From Larkinella punicea (GTDB taxonomy: Bacteria > Bacteroidota > Bacteroidia > Cytophagales > Spirosomataceae), in NCBI RefSeq assembly GCF_003334855.1, contig NZ_QOWE01000025.1, forward strand, positions 78,461 through 142,460: a DNA stretch of 64,000 nucleotides. Reading direction: 5' to 3'. Shown piece by piece: positions 17,410-27,613 of the stretch; the stretch's first letter is position 1; every line of letters starts with the position of its first letter. The notes under the pieces are model-generated. The model had not been told where the DNA came from. It made no database searches and worked only from the letters and a program-made list of their open reading frames with translations. The position numbers and the translations under genes are program-made.

Positions 17410-18083
17410 TTACTGCCGATGGGGATTTCATTTTTGCCAATAAAAACCCGGTTGCCTTCGATATGCGTAATCTTCGATTTGTTGACCAGGAAGGAGCGAT
17501 GAACCCGGAGAAACCGGGATTTGGGTAGCAATTCTTCGAAACTGGAGAAGGTCATGCCGGGCAGAATCGTGTTTTGCGTCGTTATAATTTTGGTATAATT
17601 GCCGCTGGCTTCCGCATATAACAAATCGGAATAAAAAATTTTATAGATTTTTCCGTCGGTTTTTATAAAAAGATAATCTTCTGTGTTTTTCTCAATAGTT
17701 TCCGGAATGATTACGGGATTAGGCTGTAATCGTTCCAGCGCTTTATCGACCGCGACGATGAACCGTTCCAGGGAGAATGGTTTTAATAAATAGTCGATGG
17801 CCGACAATTCGAAGGCATCCACGGCGTATTCTTTATAGGCGGTTGTGAAGATAACCTGCGGCTGATTTTTGAGCGTTTTCAAAAAAGAAATCCCATTCAA
17901 AACCGGCATATTGATGTCCAGAAAAAGAATGTCGATGGCCTGTTTTTGAAGTTCTGCTTTGGCTTCAAGCGCATTAGCACAAGACGCTACGACTTTTAAA
18001 TTCGGAAAATGTCCGCAATAGGTCTGGATAATTTCCCGGGCAATGGGTTCGTCATCCACAATCAAACACTGGAATGGTTTCAT
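17373..18083 (-). CDS. LytR/AlgR-type response regulator
   Basis: 236 aa. The receiver domain (3-120) has the acidic pair D10/D11 and phosphoacceptor D56 in DILFLDINMP, plus Lys in LLKPFS. The C-terminal LytTR DNA-binding domain spans about 135-236 (DYLFIKTDGKIYKI, LPKSRFLRVHRSFLVNKSKI). It overlaps its kinase gene by 4 bp (ATGA), so they are translationally coupled. Targets probably include the divergent outer-membrane barrel gene at 19368, by position only. Confidence 0.95.
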   Translation of the reverse strand: MKPFQCLIVDDEPIAREIIQTYCGHFPNLKVVASCANALEAKAELQKQAIDILFLDINMPVLNGISFLKTLKNQPQVIFTTAYKEYAVDAFELSAIDYLLKPFSLERFIVAVDKALERLQPNPVIIPETIEKNTEDYLFIKTDGKIYKIFYSDLLYAEASGNYTKIITTQNTILPGMTFSSFEELLPKSRFLRVHRSFLVNKSKITHIEGNRVFIGKNEIPIGSNYRDGFLKSLGL

Positions 18084-19117
18084 TTTACTTTCAGTTGCAA
18101 CATGACCTGGTAAAAACCGTCTTCGTCCTGTATGGAGAGTTCATAGGCGTTTGGGTACAACAAATCAAGCCTTTTCTTCACATTCGCCAATCCTAAACCG
18201 CTTCTTTTTTCCAGAAGACCGTTCTCGTCAGACGTTGAACCGTGTGAATTCTTTACGGAAAACAGAAGATAGTTTCCCCAGGTTTTCAGGTTCATATCAA
18301 TTGAAATATACGGTTCTGTTGTGTTTTTGGAATGCTTGAAGGCATTTTCGATAAACACAATGAGCAACATCGGCGCAATGTTAATGTCGGTATGGGTCAG
18401 ATCCTCTATCAAAGTCGTGAGTGTAAGCCGGTCACCGATGCGTATTTTCTCGAAATCGATGTAGTTGTTGATATACGCAAGTTCGTCCCGCAAGGGCACA
18501 AACAATTCCTTGGCATCGTACACCGAATACCGGAGTAAATCAGAAAGTTTTAATAATAGCGTGGGAATTTTCTCGTGTTGGGAAATCGAAATACCGTATA
18601 AATTATTCAGGGTGTTAAATAGAAAATGGGGGCTTAGCTGGGACTGGAGCAGATGCAGCTCACTCTGGCTTTGTTCGGCCACGGCTTTCGATTCCTGTAG
18701 CTGATTTTCAACGGTTATTCGCCCCAGTTTAATGAGCATTCCAATGGCAATGCTCATCAGGAAAAGCGGTAAATAAAACAATATTAAATTCAGGAAAACC
18801 CGGGTGCCCTTGAGCGGAAAATCGGCGTGGAAAAAAATCCAGCAAATACAGAGAATGCTAAAAATTGATAAACCAATGAAAAGGCGGAGCGGTATTTTTT
18901 TCGATACCCACACCAACGAAATGTACCGACCGGTATAAATGCCTCCCAAAAAGAATGCTGTGGCGGCAAAGGCCGCTTCTTCATCATCCCGCGTCACGAT
19001 GGATTGGGTATACAAATTACTCGCAAGATAAATTGGTATGGCCGCAATAATGCTAAAAACCAGGTGTTTTTGAAGTTCCGTTAGTCCCGCAAAGTCCGCA
19101 TTCTCTCCTTTTTTCAT
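18080..19117 (-). CDS. LytS-type sensor histidine kinase
   Basis: 345 aa, taking MKKGENAD at 19117 as start; a 40-residue in-frame extension to 19237 would run through the divergent promoter region. Four membrane helices lie within residues 17-130 with no separate extracellular domain. A coiled coil precedes the His_kinase box QLSPHFLFNTLNNLYG with H164. The ATPase lobe follows (MLLIVFIENAFKHS, RSGLGLANVKKRL). It pairs with the LytTR regulator that overlaps its 3' end. Confidence 0.92.
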   Translation of the reverse strand: MKKGENADFAGLTELQKHLVFSIIAAIPIYLASNLYTQSIVTRDDEEAAFAATAFFLGGIYTGRYISLVWVSKKIPLRLFIGLSIFSILCICWIFFHADFPLKGTRVFLNLILFYLPLFLMSIAIGMLIKLGRITVENQLQESKAVAEQSQSELHLLQSQLSPHFLFNTLNNLYGISISQHEKIPTLLLKLSDLLRYSVYDAKELFVPLRDELAYINNYIDFEKIRIGDRLTLTTLIEDLTHTDINIAPMLLIVFIENAFKHSKNTTEPYISIDMNLKTWGNYLLFSVKNSHGSTSDENGLLEKRSGLGLANVKKRLDLLYPNAYELSIQDEDGFYQVMLQLKVK

Positions 19118-19367
19118 ACTCGTAACATCCACGTAGGCTGGTTTGAATTCCAAAGCTGACCAAAATCTTCCACTCCGGTAAACATCCCGGATGAAATCGA
19201 ATAAACCGCTGACAAAAACCCTGTATGGCCGTACCAAGTGTTTTAACCCCTCAAATCCGCATTCTGTCAGCCGGTCAGTCTGGTATGGCCTGATTTATTG
19301 CCGACGGTCGTTGCGCCATTCATATTTGCTCAGCAAGTATGACAATTGCTTTTACAACGGCTACACT

Positions 19368-21809
19368 ATGAAGTCTTTTTTTTCCATCCTCTTCCTTCTT
19401 ATTCCTCTTGCAGCGTCGGCTCAGATCGCTCCAAAAACCATTTGGGGCGTCGTCAAGGATTCCCGCAATGAAGCCATACCGGGTGCGACGGTGAGTTTGT
19501 TAAGCGCTTCAGATTCGACCCTGGTGCAGGGTGAAATCACCAACGGCAAGGGTAAATTTGAGCTAAAAAACCTGGCCAATAACCAGTACACCCTGCGTGT
19601 TTCAAGTATTGGCAGCAACGACTACCGGAGTGGGTTGCTGACCATCGACGACCAGCACCCGGTGGTTTCGTTGCCGGTGATTATTCTAACGCCCTCAAAT
19701 ACAATACTAAACGAAGTGGTCGTAGTAGCCAAACGGCCTTTGATTGAGCAGGATCTTGACAAAACCGTCGTGAATGTGGATGCGATGGTGAGCAGTGTCG
19801 GCAGCAACACGCTGGATGTGCTCGAAAAAACGCCCGGTGTTACGGTCGGCAACGATGGCGAAATTAGCCTGAACGGAAAAGCGGGTGTGCTGGTTTTGAT
19901 CGACGGGCGGCCAACCTACCTGTCGGGGCCGGATTTGGCATCGTACCTGAAGTCATTGCCCGGCGGTTCGCTGGATAAAATTGAACTGATGACCAACCCG
20001 CCCGCCAAATACGATGCGGCTGGGACAAGCATTATTAACATTCGTCTGAAAAAAAACCGAATGCAGGGCTTTGTCGGGGATATTTCCGCCAGTTACAGCC
20101 AGGGCGTGACGGCACGAACCAATAATGTGATCAACGTCAATTTCAACCGTAAAAAGATAAACCTGTTTGGTAGTTTGGGATATAGCCGGGATGCTGATTA
20201 CGCAGATGATTCGTATAACCGAATTCTTTACAATGAAAATTCTTCCATTAACTCCTCGGTCGTTTTGCAGAATAATCTTACGTATACTGTTCCCGGAATC
20301 ATGACCAGACTGGGCATGGATTATGCCGTTTCGTCCAGAACAACCTACGGGTTTGTTGTTAATTATCAGAATCGCTCCAAGCAGGAGAGGCTCGATTATT
20401 TCAGTAAAAACAGTACGGCTAATCCTGTTTTAGACTCGCTTGGAAATGGGTACACCAAGGGTAATTTCAACTGGCGTAATGTGGGAATAAATGCGAATTT
20501 TCAGCATAAATTTAATGCGGAGGGTCGGGAACTAACCGCCGATGTTAACTACATTATTCACCAGACAACAGGTGATCAACGACTCACTACGATGGTCAGC
20601 AGCGCCGACGAATCGTTTACTAACCGAAGGGATTTTTTGTATGACCTGCCCTCGAAAATCGCCATTTATACGGCCAAAGCTGATTACGTGCATCCCTTCA
20701 AAAATAAGGCCGTTGTGGAAGCCGGTTTTAAATCCAGTTTTGTAACCAACGATACGGATTCCCGTTACTATTCCGTTTCAGGCACTACCCAAACGCCGGA
20801 TTATGGTAAATCCAACCATTTCATCTACCGGGAAACCATCCAGGCGGCTTACCTCAACAGCCGCAAAGAGTGGAAACGGATGGCGGCCCAGCTCGGTTTC
20901 CGACTGGAAAATACGGTGGTAAATGGCCGTCAGTTGGGAAATGCGGAGGTAAAAGAAACCGCGTTTGATATAAAGTACATGCGCGTGTTTCCTACGGCTT
21001 TTTTACGGTATAAGCTGGATAGTCTGGGTAATAACACCATGACAATGAGCATAGCCCGTCGGATCAATCGCCCGAATTACCAATTGCTGAATCCGTTTTT
21101 ATTCTACCGGGATGCGTATTCCTATACGGTGGGAAACCCGCTGTTGAAACCGCAATACCATTTTCAATACGAATTGAAGTACCAGCATAAAAATAACTTC
21201 GGCATTGCTTTGCAATACAATCATTTTACCGATGTAATTTTCCAGACCACACAAGCCATTGATGGCATTTTTATCATCAGTCCGAACAACGTGGCAAGCG
21301 GTCGTATTCTGGCAATGGCAACCAATTTGACCCAATCAATCACAAAATGCTGGACTTTAAATGCCAACTTAACCATTGCCCATATGGCATTAAATGGGGT
21401 GGCTTATTCTGAAAAACTTAACCCGAAAATATATCACGCCAGAATGAATCTTGTCAATCAATTGAAATTTGAGAAGGGCTGGAATGGCGAGATCACCGGT
21501 TTTTTTGTCACCAAAGATCTGAATGGACAAAGGATAACAGATCCGCGTTATCGAATCAATCTGGCAGTACAAAAGAAGGTTTTAAAAGACAAGGGAAGTG
21601 TTCGATTGTTAGCTGAAGATCTGTTTCATTCGTGGAAACAAAAAGACCGAACCGTCAGTCTGAAACAGGCCGATGCGTTTCATACGCAGGCTACCGATAC
21701 GCGCCGGATTGGGGTGGCCTTTTCGTACCGGTTTGGAAAAGAAACCTTCGCCCGGAAACGCCGGCACAACGACAATGCCGCTGATGCGGAGAAAGGAAGA
21801 GTGGATTGA
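19368..21809 (+). CDS. Outer-membrane beta-barrel receptor (TonB-dependent-receptor-like)
   Basis: 813 aa from MKSFFSILFLLIPLAASAQ, a clear signal peptide; the longer upstream frame is untranslated or shadow. Residues about 22-105 form a carboxypeptidase-regulatory-like domain (GVVKDSRNEAIPGATVSLL). A plug-like domain (TVVNVDAMVSSVGSNTLDVLEKTPGV) is followed by an OMP_b-brl_3 barrel ending in FSYRFG. No clear TonB box was identified, which is common for this subfamily. Lying divergent from the LytS/LytR pair suggests it is regulated by them. The substrate is unknown. Confidence 0.9.
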   Translation: MKSFFSILFLLIPLAASAQIAPKTIWGVVKDSRNEAIPGATVSLLSASDSTLVQGEITNGKGKFELKNLANNQYTLRVSSIGSNDYRSGLLTIDDQHPVVSLPVIILTPSNTILNEVVVVAKRPLIEQDLDKTVVNVDAMVSSVGSNTLDVLEKTPGVTVGNDGEISLNGKAGVLVLIDGRPTYLSGPDLASYLKSLPGGSLDKIELMTNPPAKYDAAGTSIINIRLKKNRMQGFVGDISASYSQGVTARTNNVINVNFNRKKINLFGSLGYSRDADYADDSYNRILYNENSSINSSVVLQNNLTYTVPGIMTRLGMDYAVSSRTTYGFVVNYQNRSKQERLDYFSKNSTANPVLDSLGNGYTKGNFNWRNVGINANFQHKFNAEGRELTADVNYIIHQTTGDQRLTTMVSSADESFTNRRDFLYDLPSKIAIYTAKADYVHPFKNKAVVEAGFKSSFVTNDTDSRYYSVSGTTQTPDYGKSNHFIYRETIQAAYLNSRKEWKRMAAQLGFRLENTVVNGRQLGNAEVKETAFDIKYMRVFPTAFLRYKLDSLGNNTMTMSIARRINRPNYQLLNPFLFYRDAYSYTVGNPLLKPQYHFQYELKYQHKNNFGIALQYNHFTDVIFQTTQAIDGIFIISPNNVASGRILAMATNLTQSITKCWTLNANLTIAHMALNGVAYSEKLNPKIYHARMNLVNQLKFEKGWNGEITGFFVTKDLNGQRITDPRYRINLAVQKKVLKDKGSVRLLAEDLFHSWKQKDRTVSLKQADAFHTQATDTRRIGVAFSYRFGKETFARKRRHNDNAADAEKGRVD

Positions 21810-21830
21810 GGGGTAGAGATAGAAACTCGT

Positions 21831-21930
21831 TGACGCTTTCGGTTCTGCCCCCAACCCCCTGAAGGGGGCTTTTCAATCCGGATGCATAAAGCCCCCTTCA
21901 GGGGATTGGGGGGCAGAATCGAAAGCGTCA
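21831..21930. repeat. Inverted repeat of family B type
   Basis: Arms 21831-21872 and 21888-21930 pair with about three differences. Sequence order is GACGCTTTCG, a run of C, then CCCCTGAAGGGG, and the loop carries AATCCGGATGC, which recurs in the loop at 39541-39600. It lies between two convergent genes and could act as a bidirectional terminator. Confidence 0.85.
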
Positions 21931-21943
21931 TCAACCGAAAACC

Positions 21944-23629
<1,686 letters not shown>

Positions 23630-23656
23630 TTACCAGCAAATGAATCTCAAAATGCC

Positions 23657-23788
23657 GCGAAAACCCCGACAGCGGCCAGCGGCCCTGTCAGCGGTTTTCG
23701 CTTTTTTCAAAATTACGTGATCAAGTAGTGTGTATAGTTGGGGAGGCTTTTAATTGCTGACAGGGCCGTTGGCCACTGTCAGGGTTTT
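23657..23788. repeat. Inverted repeat with internal hairpin downstream of head-GIN gene
   Basis: Left arm 23660-23692 and right arm 23756-23788 pair at about 29 of 33 positions (ACAGnGGCCAnCGGCCCTGTCAGC). The left part alone also folds as GCGAAAACC with GGTTTTCGC (23657-23700) followed by six Ts, resembling a plus-strand terminator. The right arm touches the stop codon of the gene at 23787. Confidence 0.75.
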
Positions 23789-24536
23789 AGTATTTCTCTA
23801 TTTTGCTGGCACCACTGGCATTCTGGTTGATGTTGGCCGGATTGCCTTTGTACCGGATTTTGCTGGCCCCACTGGCTTCTGCCGTTAGCGACTGGGTGGC
23901 GGTAATGTCGGCGTGGCTGGCCCCCGTCGATTTCACGTTTACGGACTTGGCCGCGTAGTCGAAGGCTTCGACGTGGGAGCCGCCGGATGCATCGACGGTG
24001 AGCTGATTGATCAAACTGGTGATGGAATCATCTCCGCCCGTCGTAATTTTGGACTCGATCAGTTGCAGCTTTGAGCCGCCGGACACCACTGCATTCGTGC
24101 GGGTGGCGATCACTTCCCAGCTTCCGTGCGCACCGCCGGAGAGCTCGATGTCCAGGTCGGTCAGATTCGCAAAACCTTTCACTTTCGCATGGACTCCGCC
24201 CGAGAAGTTGGCACCCCGCAGGTTCGGCATGGTTATCGTAAACGCAGTAGTATATTTCCGGCTTTTGTTGGTGCGGTAACCGGCGAAAAGGGTGCCGTTG
24301 CGGACCTCCACATCCAGATCATCCAGGTTGCGCTGGTCGCCTTTGGCCATGATCTTAAAACCCGGACCGTTCTCCAGCGTAACCTCAAAACCGCTGCCCA
24401 TTTCCAGGCGGTCGAAACCTGTCAGCAAAAAAGCTTTCTCGCCTTCCTGAAGCGGGCCGATGTCTTCGCGGTTACACCCGGACAGAACGCTGGCGAAAAT
24501 TGCCAATAGCGTTGCAAATAAAAAAAATCGTTTCAT
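23787..24536 (-). CDS. Head-GIN domain lipoprotein (DUF2807)
   Basis: 249 aa. A lipoprotein signal with lipobox LSGC (Cys21) predicts membrane anchoring. The rest is the repetitive right-handed beta-solenoid of the head-GIN family, where recurrent SGGAH, SGGSK, SGGSH, TGASH, SGASK turns mark each rung about every 20 residues. Full length for the family. The biochemical function is not known; it is frequent in Bacteroidota envelopes. Confidence 0.9.
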   Translation of the reverse strand: MKRFFLFATLLAIFASVLSGCNREDIGPLQEGEKAFLLTGFDRLEMGSGFEVTLENGPGFKIMAKGDQRNLDDLDVEVRNGTLFAGYRTNKSRKYTTAFTITMPNLRGANFSGGVHAKVKGFANLTDLDIELSGGAHGSWEVIATRTNAVVSGGSKLQLIESKITTGGDDSITSLINQLTVDASGGSHVEAFDYAAKSVNVKSTGASHADITATQSLTAEASGASKIRYKGNPANINQNASGASKIEKY

Positions 24537-24684
24537 TGGTCGTTGTTGTTTATGTCACTCAAAATTGGCGTGAATCGGTTTGCGGTTCAAGTTATAGTTG
24601 GATCAACTGCGTTTTTTATAACCTGAACCGGCTGATTGCGGTTGTTAACCTAAATTCCCGTATGTTGGGATTGAATTTTTGGAT

Positions 24685-24767
24685 GGGAACGCAGATTGAG
24701 CGGATTAAACGGATTTTCACCGATTAAAATCCGTTTTGATCCGTCCAATCCGCTAAATCCGTGTTCC
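24685..24767. repeat. Imperfect inverted repeat upstream of GH130-like gene
   Basis: Arms about 24685-24714 and 24739-24767 share the pattern GGAAC.C.GATT.AGCGGATT..ACGGAT. The centre repeats GATTAAAATCCG/CGGATTTTCACC. Ends 24 bp before the ATG at 24791, so it would lie in or near the promoter region. Confidence 0.7.
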
Positions 24768-24790
24768 TATCATTAATTTCGCAATTCCTC

Positions 24791-25885
24791 ATGTTATATC
24801 GATCTTTTTTATCGCTTGTTGTCCTTGTAATCCACGTCGCGTCCTACGCCCAGTCGCCCTATAAACCGTGGATGATTGGTGAATTCACGAAGCAACATGC
24901 CGCCAACCCGGTTTTGGATGCCCAAAAAAACACCACCTTTGATTGTCCGTTGCGGGGCGAAACCGTACACTGGGAGGAAAAGGATGTCTTTAACCCGGCG
25001 GTAGTGGTTCGTAAAGGCAAAATCTGCATGATCTACCGGGCCGAAGATACCGTTGGAAAACACGCCGGAACCTCGCGGCTGGGGCTGGCGACCAGCACCG
25101 ACGGCATCCATTTCAAGCGACGGCCCAAACCTGTTTTCTACCCGGACAACGACCCCATGAAGGTGTACGAGTGGGAGGGCGGCTGCGAAGATCCGCGGAT
25201 TGTGGAAAGCCCGAACCGGGTGTATGTCATGACCTATACGGCTTACGACGGCGACAAGGCCCGGCTTTGCGTGGCCACCTCCAGAAACCTGATCAACTGG
25301 AAAAAACAGGGGCTGGCGTTCGATGATTTAAAATACCGCAACGAATGGTCGAAGTCGGGTTCGATTGTGTGCAAACGCATTGGGAGTCGGTTGGTGGCCG
25401 AGAAAATCAACGGGAAATACTGGATGTACTGGGGTGATCAGCCGCAACTGTATTGCGCATCGTCGCCCGACCTCATTCACTGGACGCCCGTCGAAACCAC
25501 CAACGGCAAGCTGTTTGCGGTGGCCGAACGGCGGAAAGACAAGCACGATTACCGCCTGCTGGAACCCGGCCCACCCGCCCTGTTGACCGCCAATGGTATT
25601 GTGTTGCTGTACAACGGCATGAACCACGGGAAAGACGGCGACCGGGATTTGCCGGACGGAACCTACGCGGCTGGTCAGTTGCTGTTCGATGCGAGCGAGC
25701 CCACCAAACTCATCGACCGCTCCGAAACGTATTTCCTGAAACCGGATCAACCCTACGAAATGGTCGGCCAGATCAACCACGTTTGTTTTATCGAAGGATT
25801 AGTCCCCTACAAAGGCCAGTGGTTTCTATATTACGGCACCGCCGATTCCAAAATTGCCGTTGCCACCGCCCCCGAAAAACCCTGA
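24791..25885 (+). CDS. Secreted GH130-like beta-propeller glycosidase/phosphorylase
   Basis: 364 aa from MLYRSFLSLVVLVIHVASYAQ, a signal peptide; a 10-residue upstream extension is possible. Five-bladed propeller features include NPAVVVRKGKICMIYRAED and GTSRLGLATSTDGIHF. The acidic WEGGCEDPRIV loop matches the family GCEDPR signature. The family includes beta-mannoside phosphorylases and hydrolases; export favours hydrolysis, because phosphorolysis is normally cytoplasmic. The substrate is not determinable here. Confidence 0.82.
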   Translation: MLYRSFLSLVVLVIHVASYAQSPYKPWMIGEFTKQHAANPVLDAQKNTTFDCPLRGETVHWEEKDVFNPAVVVRKGKICMIYRAEDTVGKHAGTSRLGLATSTDGIHFKRRPKPVFYPDNDPMKVYEWEGGCEDPRIVESPNRVYVMTYTAYDGDKARLCVATSRNLINWKKQGLAFDDLKYRNEWSKSGSIVCKRIGSRLVAEKINGKYWMYWGDQPQLYCASSPDLIHWTPVETTNGKLFAVAERRKDKHDYRLLEPGPPALLTANGIVLLYNGMNHGKDGDRDLPDGTYAAGQLLFDASEPTKLIDRSETYFLKPDQPYEMVGQINHVCFIEGLVPYKGQWFLYYGTADSKIAVATAPEKP

Positions 25886-25922
25886 AACACGCCCACACAC
25901 CAGCCCAAGGGGCTGACATCAT

Positions 25923-25950
25923 TAGCCCCGGATAAAAGCCGGGGGGGCTA
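25923..25950. terminator. Bidirectional GC-rich hairpin between convergent genes
   Basis: TAGCCCCGG and CCGGGGGGGCTA pair around GATAAAAG, immediately before the stop codon of the ModF-like gene and 38 bp after the GH130-like stop. There is no clear T run, so termination is inferred from placement. Confidence 0.5.
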
Positions 25951-27453
25951 TTACAGACGATCAATTAGGCCTTTCCCACCATCCAGCCGCAGCACCTTCG
26001 TCACGCAGGTCGGAATTTCCTCGGCGTAGTGCGACACATACAGCAGCGTCCGTTCCGGCGACTGGCACAGTTCATCGACTAAATCCCGGAACCGGGCGAT
26101 GTGAGCCGGATCGAGGTTCTGGCAGGGTTCGTCCAGCACGAGTAGGGGCGGGTTTTTCACCAGGGCGCGGGCCAGCAACACCCAGCGTTGTTCGCCCGTC
26201 GAGAGTTGCGCCAGCCGCTTGTCGCGCAGGGGCTGGATGCGCAGCAAGTCCAGCATAAATTCTACCTGTTCATTTTGGTCCGGGGTCAATTTGCGAAAAA
26301 GTCCCGCCGTGTCGAACAGGCCCGAAGCCACCACTTTCCAGACCGATTGCTCGCGGGGAAAATACAGGTGGAGTTCCGGCGACACGAAACCAATGTTGCG
26401 TTTGATATCCCAGATGCTTTCGCCGGTGCCGCGTTTTCGGTCAAACAGTTCATAGTCATTGCGGTAGCTCTGCGGGTTGTCGGCCGTAATCAAACTCAAC
26501 AAGGTCGATTTTCCCGAACCGTTTGGCCCCAAAACCGCCCATTTTTCACCCCGCTGAACGTCCCAGTTGATGGTGTCCAATACCACTTTCTCGCCGTAAC
26601 TCACCGTAACATTCCGCATCCTGATTGCATTCGTGAACGAAATGGCGGAGGTATTCAGCCAGCGGGGGAGGAGAGTCGGATCGGTCAGGGTTTCGGGGGC
26701 GGATTCGGGCAGTGCGGGCATGTCTGATTTTGGTCCCTGCCAACTGATTTGGCCGTCTGTCAATTCAGCAACGTGCGTGATGCAATCCGGAATTTCGCGG
26801 GGTGTCGTCACCAGTACCAGCGTCGTTCCTTCGGCGGCAATCCGGTTCAAAATTCCGTGCAGCCGTTCGCGGCTGCCCACGTCCAGACCGCCGAACGGGT
26901 TGTCGAGTAGCAGAATTTCGGGACGGCGCAGGAGCGAGCGGGCCAGCAGCGTCCGGCGGGTTTCACCGTTGGAAAGGGAGGTAAGGTGCCGATCCAGCAA
27001 GTGTGTAATATGCACCCAGTCAGCCACTTCGGCCAGCCATTGTTCCGAAAAAGCCGGTGGTGGCAATTCGATCGAATTCTCATTGACGGTTCCAGTGGGC
27101 TTGATCCGGTGTTGCAAAACTTCCCAAACCGTCGGCGATTCTTCCGCCGAATCGGCGTTGAACCGCTGTTGGTAATACCGCGCCGACGAAGCCACCTGCC
27201 GGTCGAAACGGTAATCATTCGCTACCTGCTCGACCACTTCCCGCAAAACACCAACCGGGTGAGCGTACGCGCCACTCGCCACGGGCAACCGCCCGCTCAG
27301 GGCATCGAGAAACGAGCTTTTTCCCGAACTCGTCGGCCCCAGAATCGCCCAATGTTCACCGGGTTTCAGGGTCCAGTTCAGGTTCTGTAAAACAAGGCCG
27401 GTGGGTCGGCGAATGGTGGCATTTTGTAAAGAAAGTAACGGACTGATAGACAT
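25951..27453 (-). CDS. Tandem ABC ATPase, ModF/PhrA-like
   Basis: 500 aa with two soluble ABC domains and no membrane segment. Walker A motifs are GPTSSGKSS (39-47) and GPNGSGKST; signatures are LSNGETRR and LSTGEQRW; Walker B motifs are EILLLDNPFGGLD and PLLVLDEPCQNLD. In the first domain the usual catalytic Glu after Walker B is Asn (LLLDN), so that site may bind but not hydrolyse ATP. ModF-like proteins resemble molybdate transporter ATPases, but no mod genes are present, so the role is unassigned. Confidence 0.88.
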   Translation of the reverse strand: MSISPLLSLQNATIRRPTGLVLQNLNWTLKPGEHWAILGPTSSGKSSFLDALSGRLPVASGAYAHPVGVLREVVEQVANDYRFDRQVASSARYYQQRFNADSAEESPTVWEVLQHRIKPTGTVNENSIELPPPAFSEQWLAEVADWVHITHLLDRHLTSLSNGETRRTLLARSLLRRPEILLLDNPFGGLDVGSRERLHGILNRIAAEGTTLVLVTTPREIPDCITHVAELTDGQISWQGPKSDMPALPESAPETLTDPTLLPRWLNTSAISFTNAIRMRNVTVSYGEKVVLDTINWDVQRGEKWAVLGPNGSGKSTLLSLITADNPQSYRNDYELFDRKRGTGESIWDIKRNIGFVSPELHLYFPREQSVWKVVASGLFDTAGLFRKLTPDQNEQVEFMLDLLRIQPLRDKRLAQLSTGEQRWVLLARALVKNPPLLVLDEPCQNLDPAHIARFRDLVDELCQSPERTLLYVSHYAEEIPTCVTKVLRLDGGKGLIDRL

Positions 27454-27474
27454 TTCAATGGAATTAACGAAAAT

Positions 27475-27602
27475 AGGACTTATGTCTGATAATATTTTAC
27501 ACTTTCGCTTGTTGCCCCGTTCCCCTAAAGGGGACTTTTAGCATCCGGAGGTTTCCGCGTCCAAGTCCCCTTTAGGGGAACGGGGCAACAAGCGAAAGTC
27601 CT
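27475..27602. repeat. Family B inverted repeat, copy 1
   Basis: An AGGACTT end at 27475-27481 and an AAGTCCT end at 27596-27602 bound the element. Inside are perfect 37-nt arms at 27501-27537 and 27563-27599, centred on TTCCCCTAAAGGGGACTT. The conserved GTCTGATAAT follows the left end, as at 39501. Confidence 0.88.
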
Positions 27603-27613
27603 AGATAAAAAAA

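Noticed and set aside
24500..24727. 75-codon frame near the head-GIN start
   Set aside because: Covers an inverted repeat and the antisense start of the lipoprotein gene; no motifs.
25951..27453. Molybdate transporter ATPase assignment
   Set aside because: No modA/B genes nearby and two soluble ATPase domains; kept as ModF-like only.
27475..27602. CRISPR-like or terminator-only reading of the CCCCTAAAGGGG palindrome
   Set aside because: Single palindrome without regular direct repeats and spacers; it fits a dispersed inverted-repeat family instead.
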